Position numbers and translations under genes: made by a program
Source: Limisphaerales bacterium
GTDB taxonomy: Bacteria; Verrucomicrobiota; Verrucomicrobiia; Limisphaerales; UBA11358
Assembly (NCBI GenBank): GCA_025360325.1
Contig: JANYCI010000240.1
Span: 1-38,041, forward strand
DNA length: 38,041 nt
Reading direction: 5' to 3'
Shown: positions 17,701 through 25,730 of the stretch, piece after piece
How positions within the stretch are numbered: the first letter of the stretch is position 1
Layout of the letters: each line of letters opens with the position of its first letter
The notes under the pieces: model-generated
What the model was told of the DNA's origin: nothing
The model's database searches: none
Seen by the model: the letters and a program-made list of their open reading frames with translations, nothing else

Positions 17701-19161
17701 ATGAATTGCCACGACCATCTTTATTCCTGGAGCAACCCGCAGGTAAATTCGCGCCGTTGGTTTTTGAAAGAGTGCGGCCTCGGTCTCGGCAAACTTGCGC
17801 TGGCGTCGCTGCTCACGGATTCGTTTCTTCCGAAAGCTTTCGCCGCGAACATTTCTGCCGCTGATGCGCTCAAGCCGCGCACGCCGCATTTTCCGGGCAA
17901 GGCGAAACACGTCATTCATCTTTTCATGGCGGGCGCGCCGAGCCATTTGGATTTGTTCGATTACAAACCGGAATTGGAAAAGCTCGCAGGCAAGCCGTTG
18001 CCGCCGTCGGTGATCGCGGGGCAACGTTACGCTTTCATCCGATCCGATGCGGCAGTGCTCGGACCGCAGTTCAAATTTTCCAAGCACGGGCAGTCCGGGG
18101 CGGAACTTTCCGAAATGCTCCCGCACCTTGGTGAAATCGCGGACGATGTTTGCCTCATCAAGTCCATGAAGACCGAGCAGTTCAACCACGCGCCGGCCCA
18201 GATTTTTTTGAACACCGGTTTCGCGCAGCCGGGCCGGCCAAGCATTGGCTCGTGGGCGCTTTACGGCTTGGGCAGCGAATCGCAAAATTTGCCGGCGTAT
18301 GTGGTCATGTCCACCGGCTCTGGCATCAGCGGCGGCTCGGCGAATTGGTCGAGCGGCTTCATGCCGTCCCTCTATGCTGGCGTGCGCTTTCGGAATCAAG
18401 GCGATCCAATTCTGGACGTGAGTAATCCGAAAGGCGTTGATCCGAAATTACAACGAGCTTCTCTCGATCTTATTGCAGAATTAAATCACGCGCGGCTGGG
18501 AATTGTCGGTGATCCGGAAATTGAATCGCGCATCGCGTCTTACGAAATGGCGTATCGCCTACAAACCTCCGCGCCCGACTTGATGGATTTGAAAAGTGAG
18601 AGCAAGGAAACGCTCGCGATGTATGGCTGCGACCCGGACAAGCCGAGTTTTGCGCGGGCCTGCCTGCTCGCGCGGCGCATGATCGAACGCGGCGTGCGCT
18701 TCGTGAACATTTATCACGAAGGCTGGGACGCGCACTCGGACGTGGTGGGCAATCTAAAAAAAAATTGTGGCGCAACCGATCAAGCTTCTGCTGCACTCGT
18801 CAAAGATCTCAAGCAGCGCGGGCTGTTGGATGAAACCCTCGTCGTGTGGGGCGGTGAGTTCGGTCGCACGCCGATGGTGGAAAGTAACGCGTCGCTGGGT
18901 CGCAGCCTCGGTCGCGATCACCATCCGGCGGCGTTCACAATGTGGATGGCGGGTGGTGGCATCAAGCCCGGCCTGACTTATGGTGCGACTGATGAAATGG
19001 GCTTCCACGTCGTGCAGGACGAAGTGCAGATTTACGACCTACAGGCTACGATCCTCCACTGCCTCGGCTTCGACCATGAACGACTTACTTACACACATCA
19101 AGGTCGGCAGTTCCGACTTACGGATGTTCACGGTAAGGTGGTGGAGAAGATTCTCGCGTGA
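17701..19161 (+). CDS. DUF1501 family Tat-exported protein
   Basis: A 486-aa exported protein of the DUF1501 family, which has an alkaline-phosphatase/sulfatase-like fold and no settled function. A twin-arginine signal is seen at residues 18-24 (SRRWFLK) followed by GLGLGKLALASLL. The core includes HVIHLFMAGAPSHLDLFDYKP with the conserved Asp pair, SIGSWALYGLGSESQNLPAYV, the ERGVRFVNIYHEGWDAHSD block, VVWGGEFGRTP and GRDHHPAAFTMWMAGGG, which carry the predicted metal-binding Asp and His residues. It appears intact. It lies three bases after the DUF1553 gene; the two families are almost always neighbours and presumably act together, so loss of the partner's N-terminus may leave it without function. 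Confidence 0.92.
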   Translation: MNCHDHLYSWSNPQVNSRRWFLKECGLGLGKLALASLLTDSFLPKAFAANISAADALKPRTPHFPGKAKHVIHLFMAGAPSHLDLFDYKPELEKLAGKPLPPSVIAGQRYAFIRSDAAVLGPQFKFSKHGQSGAELSEMLPHLGEIADDVCLIKSMKTEQFNHAPAQIFLNTGFAQPGRPSIGSWALYGLGSESQNLPAYVVMSTGSGISGGSANWSSGFMPSLYAGVRFRNQGDPILDVSNPKGVDPKLQRASLDLIAELNHARLGIVGDPEIESRIASYEMAYRLQTSAPDLMDLKSESKETLAMYGCDPDKPSFARACLLARRMIERGVRFVNIYHEGWDAHSDVVGNLKKNCGATDQASAALVKDLKQRGLLDETLVVWGGEFGRTPMVESNASLGRSLGRDHHPAAFTMWMAGGGIKPGLTYGATDEMGFHVVQDEVQIYDLQATILHCLGFDHERLTYTHQGRQFRLTDVHGKVVEKILA

Positions 19162-19375
19162 TGGCGTTCGGGTTGAAGAACCGATCTTACGGCGGTTGTT
19201 TCCTCGAGAATTACGGGAGCTTGCCCGAAATCTCGTGGTGTGAAAAAGTTAGAAAACAATGCAACTTGCCGAATAGATTCACGGCTCAATTAACACGAAA
19301 AGGACTCGTCGTTATTTGCTATCTGGTAAGTCTGGCACGGGTTGAGTTTTTAAGCAGCGCGAACCGATTGGCACC

Positions 19376-19630
19376 ATGAAACAAAACACTATGAAACAAT
19401 TCTGGCCATATATTCTTATCGCTGCGGGTTTGTTGCTGATGGTTGGCGGCTTCGTTTACGACGTGATATTTGCCGGCATTCCTTACCAAGATCCCACGGC
19501 GGAGATGTCGGCCAATTATAATCGGCACGCGCACATTGCCTCCACCATCCGTTGGTGCGGGGTCGTTGCCTTTATTATCGGTGCGTTGGGCGGAATTGAA
19601 CGCCGGGTTGTTGCGACCAAAAAAAAATAA
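19376..19630 (+). CDS. Small two-helix membrane protein, unknown function
   Basis: An 84-aa product with two membrane helices: residues 9-32 (WPYILIAAGLLLMVGGFVYD) and about 58-74 (IRWCGVVAFIIGALGG), separated by a polar loop with DPTAEMSANYNRHAHIA. It ends in a basic ATKKK tail, predicting N-in/C-in. A second ATG five codons in is an equally good start. No named family is recognised, and neighbours give no clue. Confidence 0.6.
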   Translation: MKQNTMKQFWPYILIAAGLLLMVGGFVYDVIFAGIPYQDPTAEMSANYNRHAHIASTIRWCGVVAFIIGALGGIERRVVATKKK

Positions 19631-19691
19631 AAAACGAAAATAAAACCAATTAAATCTGGGATTATGTAGATAACAAACTTTTAGCTTTGCA

Positions 19692-19760
19692 TCCGCAGAT
19701 TTCACTGATGACCGCAGATTTCCCTGCTATTATCCGCGAAATCTGCGTCATCTGCGGATA
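19692..19760. repeat. Palindromic 'CCGCAGATTTC' repeat
   Basis: CCGCAGAT occurs twice in direct order (19693 and 19712 region) and its complement ATCTGCG twice (19741 and 19750 region), giving an imperfect palindrome with arms of about 25-30 bases. It resembles the CAGATTTCACAGAT-type intergenic repeats common in Verrucomicrobia (recollection). It abuts the start of the fucosidase remnant, whose start codon may have been replaced by it. Confidence 0.6.
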
Positions 19761-19780
19761 AAACCCGGCACAGGTTTGTT

Positions 19781-20171
19781 TTGTGCATAATTCCAATTAA
19801 ATCCGTTCTCGCATTGGCTCTTATCGCCAGCGTGATTTTTGTCGGCTCCAACTGCGCGACCGCGAGTGACACAAATTCACTACCCACCGAAACTCCCGCG
19901 CAGCGCGAGGCGCGGATGGCGTGGTGGCGGGATGCCAAGTTCGGGATGTTCATCCACTGGGGCGTTTATTCCGTGCCGGCAGGTTTTTATCACGACCAGC
20001 CCGTCAAGGGCATCGGCGAGTGGATCATGAACAAAGGAAAAATTCCGATGGCCGAATACCAGTCGTTCGCCAAAGAATTTAATCTCGTAAAATTTGACGC
20101 CGACGCGTGGGTAAAAGCCGCTGCCGACGCGGGCATGAAATACATTGTCATCACCTCCAAGCACCACGATG
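19781..20171 (+). pseudogene. N-terminal fragment of a GH29 alpha-L-fucosidase
   Basis: Residues 5-30 look like a signal peptide (LALALIASVIFVG). Then comes the GH29 opening block: AKFGMFIHWGVYSVPAG, EWIMNKGKIPMAEYQ and AAADAGMKYIVITSKHHD, the last carrying the His residues at the rim of the active site. After SKHHD, where the family continues GF(A/S)xxxS, the frame passes into unrelated sequence and ends within 30 codons. The catalytic nucleophile Asp, normally some 100 residues later, is absent. No ATG start is seen: the frame begins at a TTG next to a dispersed repeat. A non-functional remnant. Confidence 0.85.
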
Positions 20172-20755
20172 TAACAATCACGGGGTTTGGAATGAAAACG
20201 GCGCACGATTGTCGTTTCAAGTGCTGCCGCTTTTTTGGCAAACAGCGTGGTTCAAATTACTGATTGGGATGGTGGTGGTCGCCGTGCTGATTTTTTTTAT
20301 CGCATCAAACTTGCGCGTTTGCGGGCGCTAGAAAAACTTCGCCAGCAGATCGCACGCGATCTCCATGACAAAGTGGGGGCTAATCTAGGAAGCATTTCGC
20401 TGCTCACCGAAGTCATGGAGCAACGTCCGCAACCGGGCGACCTCGCCCAAATCCGTTCGACGGCGGATCAGACCGTGGACACCTTGCGCGATCTGGTGTG
20501 GATCATCAATCCCTCGCACGAACATCTCTCGGACTTGATTGCGCGGCTCAAGCAGATTGCCGCGATCATGCTGACAAATCTCACCTACGAATTCGCCGAA
20601 ATGGAGTCGGCAAACAACATCAAGCTATCGTTGGAACTCCGGCGGAATGTGCCACCGCTATTCAAGGAGGTGTTGAACAACATCCGCAAACATTCCAAGG
20701 CGCGTCGCGTCGCCATCCGGTTGTATTGCCAGGATGGTTTTTTGATCGGTGAAGA
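20172..20755 (+). pseudogene. Headless, frameshifted two-component histidine kinase (HisKA_3)
   Basis: The sequence starts within the last strands of a Y_Y_Y-type sensor domain (GVWNENGARLSFQVLPLFWQ, in a frame different from the fucosidase), followed by a membrane helix (LLIGMVVVAVLIFFIA). The frame then shifts at a run of eight T (20291-20298) into KLARLRALEKLRQQ and the HisKA_3 phosphoacceptor helix IARDLHDKVGANLGSIS, with the probable phosphorylated His. The dimerisation region and the N-box of the ATPase (KEVLNNIRKHSKARRVAIRL) follow, after which homology stops before the G boxes. So the N-terminal propeller, the frame and the C-terminal ATPase are all damaged. Relatives are the propeller-type hybrid sensors that often control polysaccharide use. 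Confidence 0.8.
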
Positions 20756-20877
20756 ACGCGGAGTGGATTTTGCCTTTGCGCGCCACACGCACAAAGAAAC
20801 CGTGATTCCTTTTTTTCGGTTGATCAATCCGGCAGATGCCGGGTGTGGCGGAAGGGCGGTTCATAGATTATTTTTTC

Positions 20878-21082
20878 CTAAGTCCCGGCAGGGACGAACG
20901 ATAATAGCCCACGATTTCAACCGTGAGTTGCGAACGCAAATCCAGCCAAGCCCCGGAGGGGCGAAAGAACGCCTCGGAATACCAAGACGATTTCTTCCGT
21001 CCCTGACGGGACTCGCTCCGTTCGCGCGCGTTTACCCAGCGATGAATCGCTGGGCTATTTTCGGGCGTCCCGATGGGATTTT
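20878..21082. repeat. Compound dispersed repeat made of several small palindromes
   Basis: An ordered chain of self-complementary units: GTCCCGGCAGGGAC (20882-20895), a CCACGATTTCAACCGTG segment, GCCCCGGAGGGGC (about 20950-20962), GTCCCTGACGGGAC (20999-21012), CCCAGCGATGAATCGCTGGG (21035-21054) and a final CGTCCCGATGGGA. The same chain is recalled from many Verrucomicrobia, Planctomycetes and Acidobacteria genomes as a non-coding repeat; here its translation makes up the tail of ORF 20235-21149, which is therefore not a protein. Confidence 0.7.
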
Positions 21083-21444
21083 GATTCGGATTGTGCATGG
21101 ATTCTTTCCAATAATTTCTCGGCAGGTTCCGCCTCTGACATATTCGTGAGTATGAGCCGGTTTGAAAAAGCAGGGAAGCAGAAAATCCCAATTGCGTTGG
21201 CCAAGATCTGCGTAGTCCGTGTTTTGCGACAGGGCGTGTTCGGGCGGTCAAAACATTAGGCTTGCTTCCACCAGACCGACGCCTTACCAGATTGGCAGGT
21301 ATTATCCGGGCTATAAAATTCCAATGAATCTTAATAGGATTAAATCATTGACCTTGTCGCAGGCAGAACTCCCGCACCTCCACGTCTATTTTAATTCTGT
21401 CGGCCTCTCAACGCGGATCAACCATCTAGCCACCTCATCGAAAA
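21083..21444. other. Gene-free spacer ahead of the three-gene cassette
   Basis: About 360 bases without a supported gene. It presumably contains the promoter of the SGNH-hydrolase gene, but no convincing -35/-10 pair, operator or structured RNA was found by eye. The left part is repeat-edge sequence. Confidence 0.4.
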
Positions 21445-22575
21445 ATGAAAACCAATAAAAAGAATCGGTCCGCGAAAGCAACGCCGCCCGCGAAGGCGGT
21501 GCGACGTGCCGCCCTCCTGACCGATAGCGGTTCTGTGACTCTGGAGCAGGCCAAAGCTATCGTTCAGGATCGGGCTCCAAAGCGCGCCTTAACTCGTCAG
21601 TTGGTGGCAACCGTTCCGCTGGCCACGCCGGGTAGCGTCGGTGCCGAGCGCAAAAAACTCCGACTGCAACACCGCAAAGAGAATCAGCAGCGTATCCGCG
21701 AATACAAAGCCACCATGCAAATCATGAAGCAGCGCGGCGTCACCGGCTTGGCTCACCAGGCGGCCAAAGCTGGGAGTCAGCGCGGCCCTATTGGTCCAGT
21801 AGGAAGCCGGGCACCCGCTGCGCTCGCACCGCAACCGTTGCAAATTTTTGCCGAGGGCGATTCATGGTTTGATTATCCCATTCCTTTTTTTGGCGGCGGC
21901 ATCATTCCGCGTTTGGAAGATCAGCTCGGCGTGCCCATCCTCAATCTCGCCAAGGCCGGTGACGAAGTCCGGTTCATGTTAGGTGTGGAGGAACGTAAAG
22001 TTCTGGCGAAACACCTCATGGATGGTTGTCCGGTTGGCGGAGCTTGGGATGTTTTGCTTTTCTCCGGCGGCGGAAACGACATTGTAGATAACCCGATGGC
22101 TCTCTGGATCAAAGATTTCAATCCCGGCGTTCCGCCGAGCGCGCTGATTCATCAGGCGCGTTATGACGCGGCCTTGGCGCTCGTGCGCGCTGGCTATGAA
22201 GATTTGATCACTCTGCGCGACACCTTTAGTCCCGGCACGCATCTGGTCTTCCATGCCTATGACTTTGCCATTCCTGATGGTCGTGGAGTTTGTTTCCTCG
22301 GTCCTTGGCTAAAACCAACTTTTGATCTACGAAAATTCCCCGTCAGCTCGCCCGCAAGGTTTGAGGTGGTAAAAGCCATGCTGCAACAATTCGCCGCGTT
22401 GCTCCTATCGTTGGAAAGCCGTGGTAACGTAACCTTCATCAATGGGCAGGGAACCTTGGCACCGGTTCCTAGTTCTTGGCACAACGAACTACACCCCTCA
22501 AAGCAAGGCTTCGATAAATTTGCCAACCTATTCCACGCGAAGCTAAAAGCCCTTTTCCCGGCGCGCGTGCTTTAA
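21445..22575 (+). CDS. SGNH/GDSL-type hydrolase with a basic N-terminal extension
   Basis: A 376-aa protein. Residues 1-125 are Lys/Arg/Ala/Gln-rich with helical stretches (RKKLRLQHRKENQQRIREYK) and no signal peptide. The hydrolase domain begins near residue 133: block I GDSWFDYP carries the Ser nucleophile; block II Gly lies in NLAKAGDE; block III is GGGNDIVDNP with its Asn; block V is HNELHPSKQGF with the catalytic His, where the usual Asp three residues before it is Asn. Family members hydrolyse esters of lipids, sugars or other small groups; the substrate is unknown. Lack of a signal suggests a cytoplasmic role. It is 118 bases upstream of, and co-directional with, the protease/phosphoesterase gene, so it is probably the first member of that cassette. 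Confidence 0.85.
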   Translation: MKTNKKNRSAKATPPAKAVRRAALLTDSGSVTLEQAKAIVQDRAPKRALTRQLVATVPLATPGSVGAERKKLRLQHRKENQQRIREYKATMQIMKQRGVTGLAHQAAKAGSQRGPIGPVGSRAPAALAPQPLQIFAEGDSWFDYPIPFFGGGIIPRLEDQLGVPILNLAKAGDEVRFMLGVEERKVLAKHLMDGCPVGGAWDVLLFSGGGNDIVDNPMALWIKDFNPGVPPSALIHQARYDAALALVRAGYEDLITLRDTFSPGTHLVFHAYDFAIPDGRGVCFLGPWLKPTFDLRKFPVSSPARFEVVKAMLQQFAALLLSLESRGNVTFINGQGTLAPVPSSWHNELHPSKQGFDKFANLFHAKLKALFPARVL

Positions 22576-22693
22576 TCAATAGAATAAATAAGAACTGATG
22601 AGACGATTCAATTAGCCAGAGAGAACTAAAAAAATTGGTTCAAAAATTGATAACTAATGCCTTCTGTCCGATCTATCTCAACCTTTCAAATAT

Positions 22694-25600
22694 ATGATCT
22701 CCGACTTTCTAGATGAAAAGTATGTCCTCGCTCAAGCGCGCGCTCAACGCCACTGGCTTCAAGATTTGCTGAAAAAAACGAAAGCAAAAAATTCTGCCGC
22801 GCTCGCGGCCTTGAAAAAATACGGTGTGTCGGCCAAACAAATAGAGACTGCCATCAAGGCACTAGATGCGGCGCTCATGCTGGCCAGCGCCGCCAAGCCC
22901 GGCTCGCACGCGGCGTTCATTCCGTCTATCCCTGTGCTCTGCGCTTTTCAAGCAGGCATGACGAGCATGGCGGATCGGCGAGCCAATACGGTCTCGGATT
23001 CGCCCGTGCCCTCGCCCGCTTCGCGCCGTGTCGTATCGAGAAGCGCAGGCGCAAGACCGATGGCGGTCATTGACACTTCGGCGACGGAACACTTGAAGCG
23101 CCGGGCTGACGCCGGTGCGATCACCGGGCCGGGGCGCGCGGTGGTGCGGGCGCCGTTTGTGGAAGGCGATGACATTCATTACGGGCTGGATGGCTTCGAG
23201 GCGAAGTTCGGGGCTTTATTCAGGGGCCGCCGGAAGTTCAACAACAAGGCCGCCGTGTCTGCGCTTTCGACCAAGCCGTTGCGGCTATTTGTTTTTGGTG
23301 ATTGGGGCACGGGGCTGCCGCTCGCGCAGATGGTCACGCAACAAATTCGCCAGCAGATTGATCTTGCCGATGACACCCGCCAGCAACATGTGGTGCATCT
23401 CGGTGATGTTTATTATGTAGGTGAGCCGGAAGAATACTCGGAGCGAATGATCGCATCGGGTATGTGGCCGGTGACGGGAATAGAGAAGGACAAGATTGGT
23501 TCGTGGAGTCTCAACGGAAATCACGATATGTATGTCGGTGGCTTCGGCTACTTCGACAAACTGCTGCGTGATGGTCGTTTCCTGCGCTGGCATCGCGACG
23601 CTGCGGGCGAGCCTTCGAGTTTCTTTGTCATCGAGGATGCGGACTGGCAATTTTTTGGATTAGATACTGCGTGGAACCTTCCCTCGCTCGCTAGCGCTAT
23701 CTTTGGGGATCCAACGCTGAAGGACTACGGCGGACAAAATGGAATCCTCACCAAGGAACAGGTGAAGTGGATGGCTAGTCAGCGCAATGCCGCGAAAGGT
23801 TGTGTGCTGTTCACGCATCATCAACCGGCAGCATCGCGCACAACAGAAAAGCAGCACGCAGACGAGGCCGTTAAGTTACTCAAGCAGGAAGGGGTGTATG
23901 CCCAGATTGATGCCTGGTTCTGGGGGCATGAACATCGTTGCGTTGTTTTCAAACCGAAGGCGGAGCGCACCACGCCACGACTCGCGGACGCGCCGGAATT
24001 TTGCGCCTGCATCGGCCACGGCGGTATCCCGGTGACGGCCAAAAATTTTGAAGAAGATAAGACGATTTCAGATGTCGCCTGGCAAGAAAATCGCCTTGAT
24101 GGAACTTCGCCGGTGTATGAAGGCGAGCGTATCGTGCCTTTCGGATTTGCGCGGATTGACACGGCGCCGGGCGCACTCGATATACGCATCTTCGATCACA
24201 ATGGTGCCGAGCGTTACCAGACTACCTTCGTGCGGCCAGTGCCTGCATCAGTGGCACTAGCTGATACTAAGTCGCCATCCCGCTCTATCAGCCGCAGCTT
24301 CGTTGTTAGCAAGCAAAAGAAATTAACTAAGTCCGCCAAAAAACAAAACGCGCACGCAACCATCGTAGATAAACGACAATCAAGCCAACCTAACCACCAT
24401 CAGACTATGAGCAAAAAAATCACGGCCAGCACCAGTAAACCAACACCCGTCACCGTTGCCGAGTGGACTATCCTTATCTACATGGCGGGCGACAACAATC
24501 TAGATTCGTTCGGCGGAAAAGATTTGCAGGAGATGAAGCGGGTCGGCTCCACGGACAAGGTGCGGGTCGTCGTGCAACGCGACAGCGCGAAAGAAGGCGC
24601 GCATCGCTACCATGTGCAAAAGGGCACTACCCTGAAGCAGGATGAAATCGCGGCGCTCGGCGAGATCAACACCGGTGATCCGCGCGTGCTTGAAGATTTC
24701 CTCAATTGGGGATTAGCTAAGTATCCTGCGAAGCGCACGATGGCCGTGGTGTGGAACCACGGCAACGGCTGGGACGACACCGATATTTACGCGGCGGCGA
24801 AAGCGCGGGGACTCAAGCCAATGCCGGCGGCTGGCGATGGCGCACGGCGCGGCATCGGCGGGTTGGACACGGGCTTTGCCGTAGCCCGCGCAGTGAACAT
24901 TCCACGCGCGCGCGGTTCATTTTTTGTTACCGCCTTCGACATGAAAAAAGTGAACGGCCTTCGCCGCGCCATTGCCTTTGATGACAAGGCGCAGGACTTT
25001 CTCGACAGCGTGGAACTCAAAAATGTTTTTTCCTCCGTCGCGAAAAAAATGAAAAAGAAATTCGATGTCATCGGCATGGACGCCTGCATGATGAGCATGA
25101 TAGAGAATGGCCTACAGGTGCAGGGCGGCGGCGAGGTCTTCTGCGGCTCACAAGAAATCGAACCGGGCAATGGCTGGCCCTATGACCGTATCCTCGCGGC
25201 GCTTAATGCGACACCAGTGATGCCTGGCCAGCAGCTCGCTAGTTTGATCGTGAAGGAGTTTGTGGCTTCTTATCCCAAGACTGAAGCTGTGACCCAATCC
25301 GCTTTCGATCTCGCGGCCTTGACCGCCGTGCAGAAATCTGCGGACGCATTCGGCGATTTGTTGATCAAGGCGCTGGCTAATCCAGATGACCTAGCCGTCG
25401 AGGGCGCAATCAATCGCGCCCGCAAACAATCGCAGAAGTATGAGCACCCGGACTACGTGGATCTTTGGGACTTCACCGCCAAGCTCGCCGCTCTTTGGCC
25501 CGGTTGCGCGCCCGCCGCCAAAGCGGTGCAGCAGGCTATCGGCAAGTGTGTCTTCGCCAATGCCGCGCCGCACGCCAACGTCAGCCAGTCACACGGTCTC

Positions 25601-25699
25601 TCGATCTACCTGCCGGTGGACAAGGTGAACGATCTTTACACGCGGCTCGACATTGCGGGTCGCGGCTGGGCGAAATTTCTTAAAGCCTTCAAAGGTTAA
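22694..25699 (+). CDS. Metallophosphoesterase-clostripain (peptidase C11) fusion protein
   Basis: A 1,001-aa two-enzyme protein without a signal peptide. Residues 1-60 form a charged helical segment. The calcineurin-like phosphoesterase covers about 195-500: GDWGTG (~202), LGDVYYVG (~236), NGNHD (~274), FTHHQP (~376) and WGHEHR (~409) supply all metal ligands. A low-complexity linker of about 70 residues (KQKKLTKSAKKQ) leads to a clostripain domain from ~590: WTILIYMAGDNNLD, the His motif VVWNHGNGW (~687) and the Cys motif GMDACMMSMIE (~795), followed by GSQEIEPGNGWPY. Both active sites look intact. Clostripain-type enzymes cut after Arg/Lys. An in-frame ATG at 24407 just before the protease domain could give the protease separately. 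It is 31 bases before the CHAT-like gene. Confidence 0.87.
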   Translation: MISDFLDEKYVLAQARAQRHWLQDLLKKTKAKNSAALAALKKYGVSAKQIETAIKALDAALMLASAAKPGSHAAFIPSIPVLCAFQAGMTSMADRRANTVSDSPVPSPASRRVVSRSAGARPMAVIDTSATEHLKRRADAGAITGPGRAVVRAPFVEGDDIHYGLDGFEAKFGALFRGRRKFNNKAAVSALSTKPLRLFVFGDWGTGLPLAQMVTQQIRQQIDLADDTRQQHVVHLGDVYYVGEPEEYSERMIASGMWPVTGIEKDKIGSWSLNGNHDMYVGGFGYFDKLLRDGRFLRWHRDAAGEPSSFFVIEDADWQFFGLDTAWNLPSLASAIFGDPTLKDYGGQNGILTKEQVKWMASQRNAAKGCVLFTHHQPAASRTTEKQHADEAVKLLKQEGVYAQIDAWFWGHEHRCVVFKPKAERTTPRLADAPEFCACIGHGGIPVTAKNFEEDKTISDVAWQENRLDGTSPVYEGERIVPFGFARIDTAPGALDIRIFDHNGAERYQTTFVRPVPASVALADTKSPSRSISRSFVVSKQKKLTKSAKKQNAHATIVDKRQSSQPNHHQTMSKKITASTSKPTPVTVAEWTILIYMAGDNNLDSFGGKDLQEMKRVGSTDKVRVVVQRDSAKEGAHRYHVQKGTTLKQDEIAALGEINTGDPRVLEDFLNWGLAKYPAKRTMAVVWNHGNGWDDTDIYAAAKARGLKPMPAAGDGARRGIGGLDTGFAVARAVNIPRARGSFFVTAFDMKKVNGLRRAIAFDDKAQDFLDSVELKNVFSSVAKKMKKKFDVIGMDACMMSMIENGLQVQGGGEVFCGSQEIEPGNGWPYDRILAALNATPVMPGQQLASLIVKEFVASYPKTEAVTQSAFDLAALTAVQKSADAFGDLLIKALANPDDLAVEGAINRARKQSQKYEHPDYVDLWDFTAKLAALWPGCAPAAKAVQQAIGKCVFANAAPHANVSQSHGLSIYLPVDKVNDLYTRLDIAGRGWAKFLKAFKG

Positions 25700-25730
25700 T
25701 TCAGCTACTTAATTTCACCCATTTATTGTC

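Noticed and set aside
20235-21149. 304-aa plus-strand ORF
   Set aside because: Only its central part is real histidine-kinase sequence after a frameshift; the start is in the wrong frame and the end is translated dispersed repeat.
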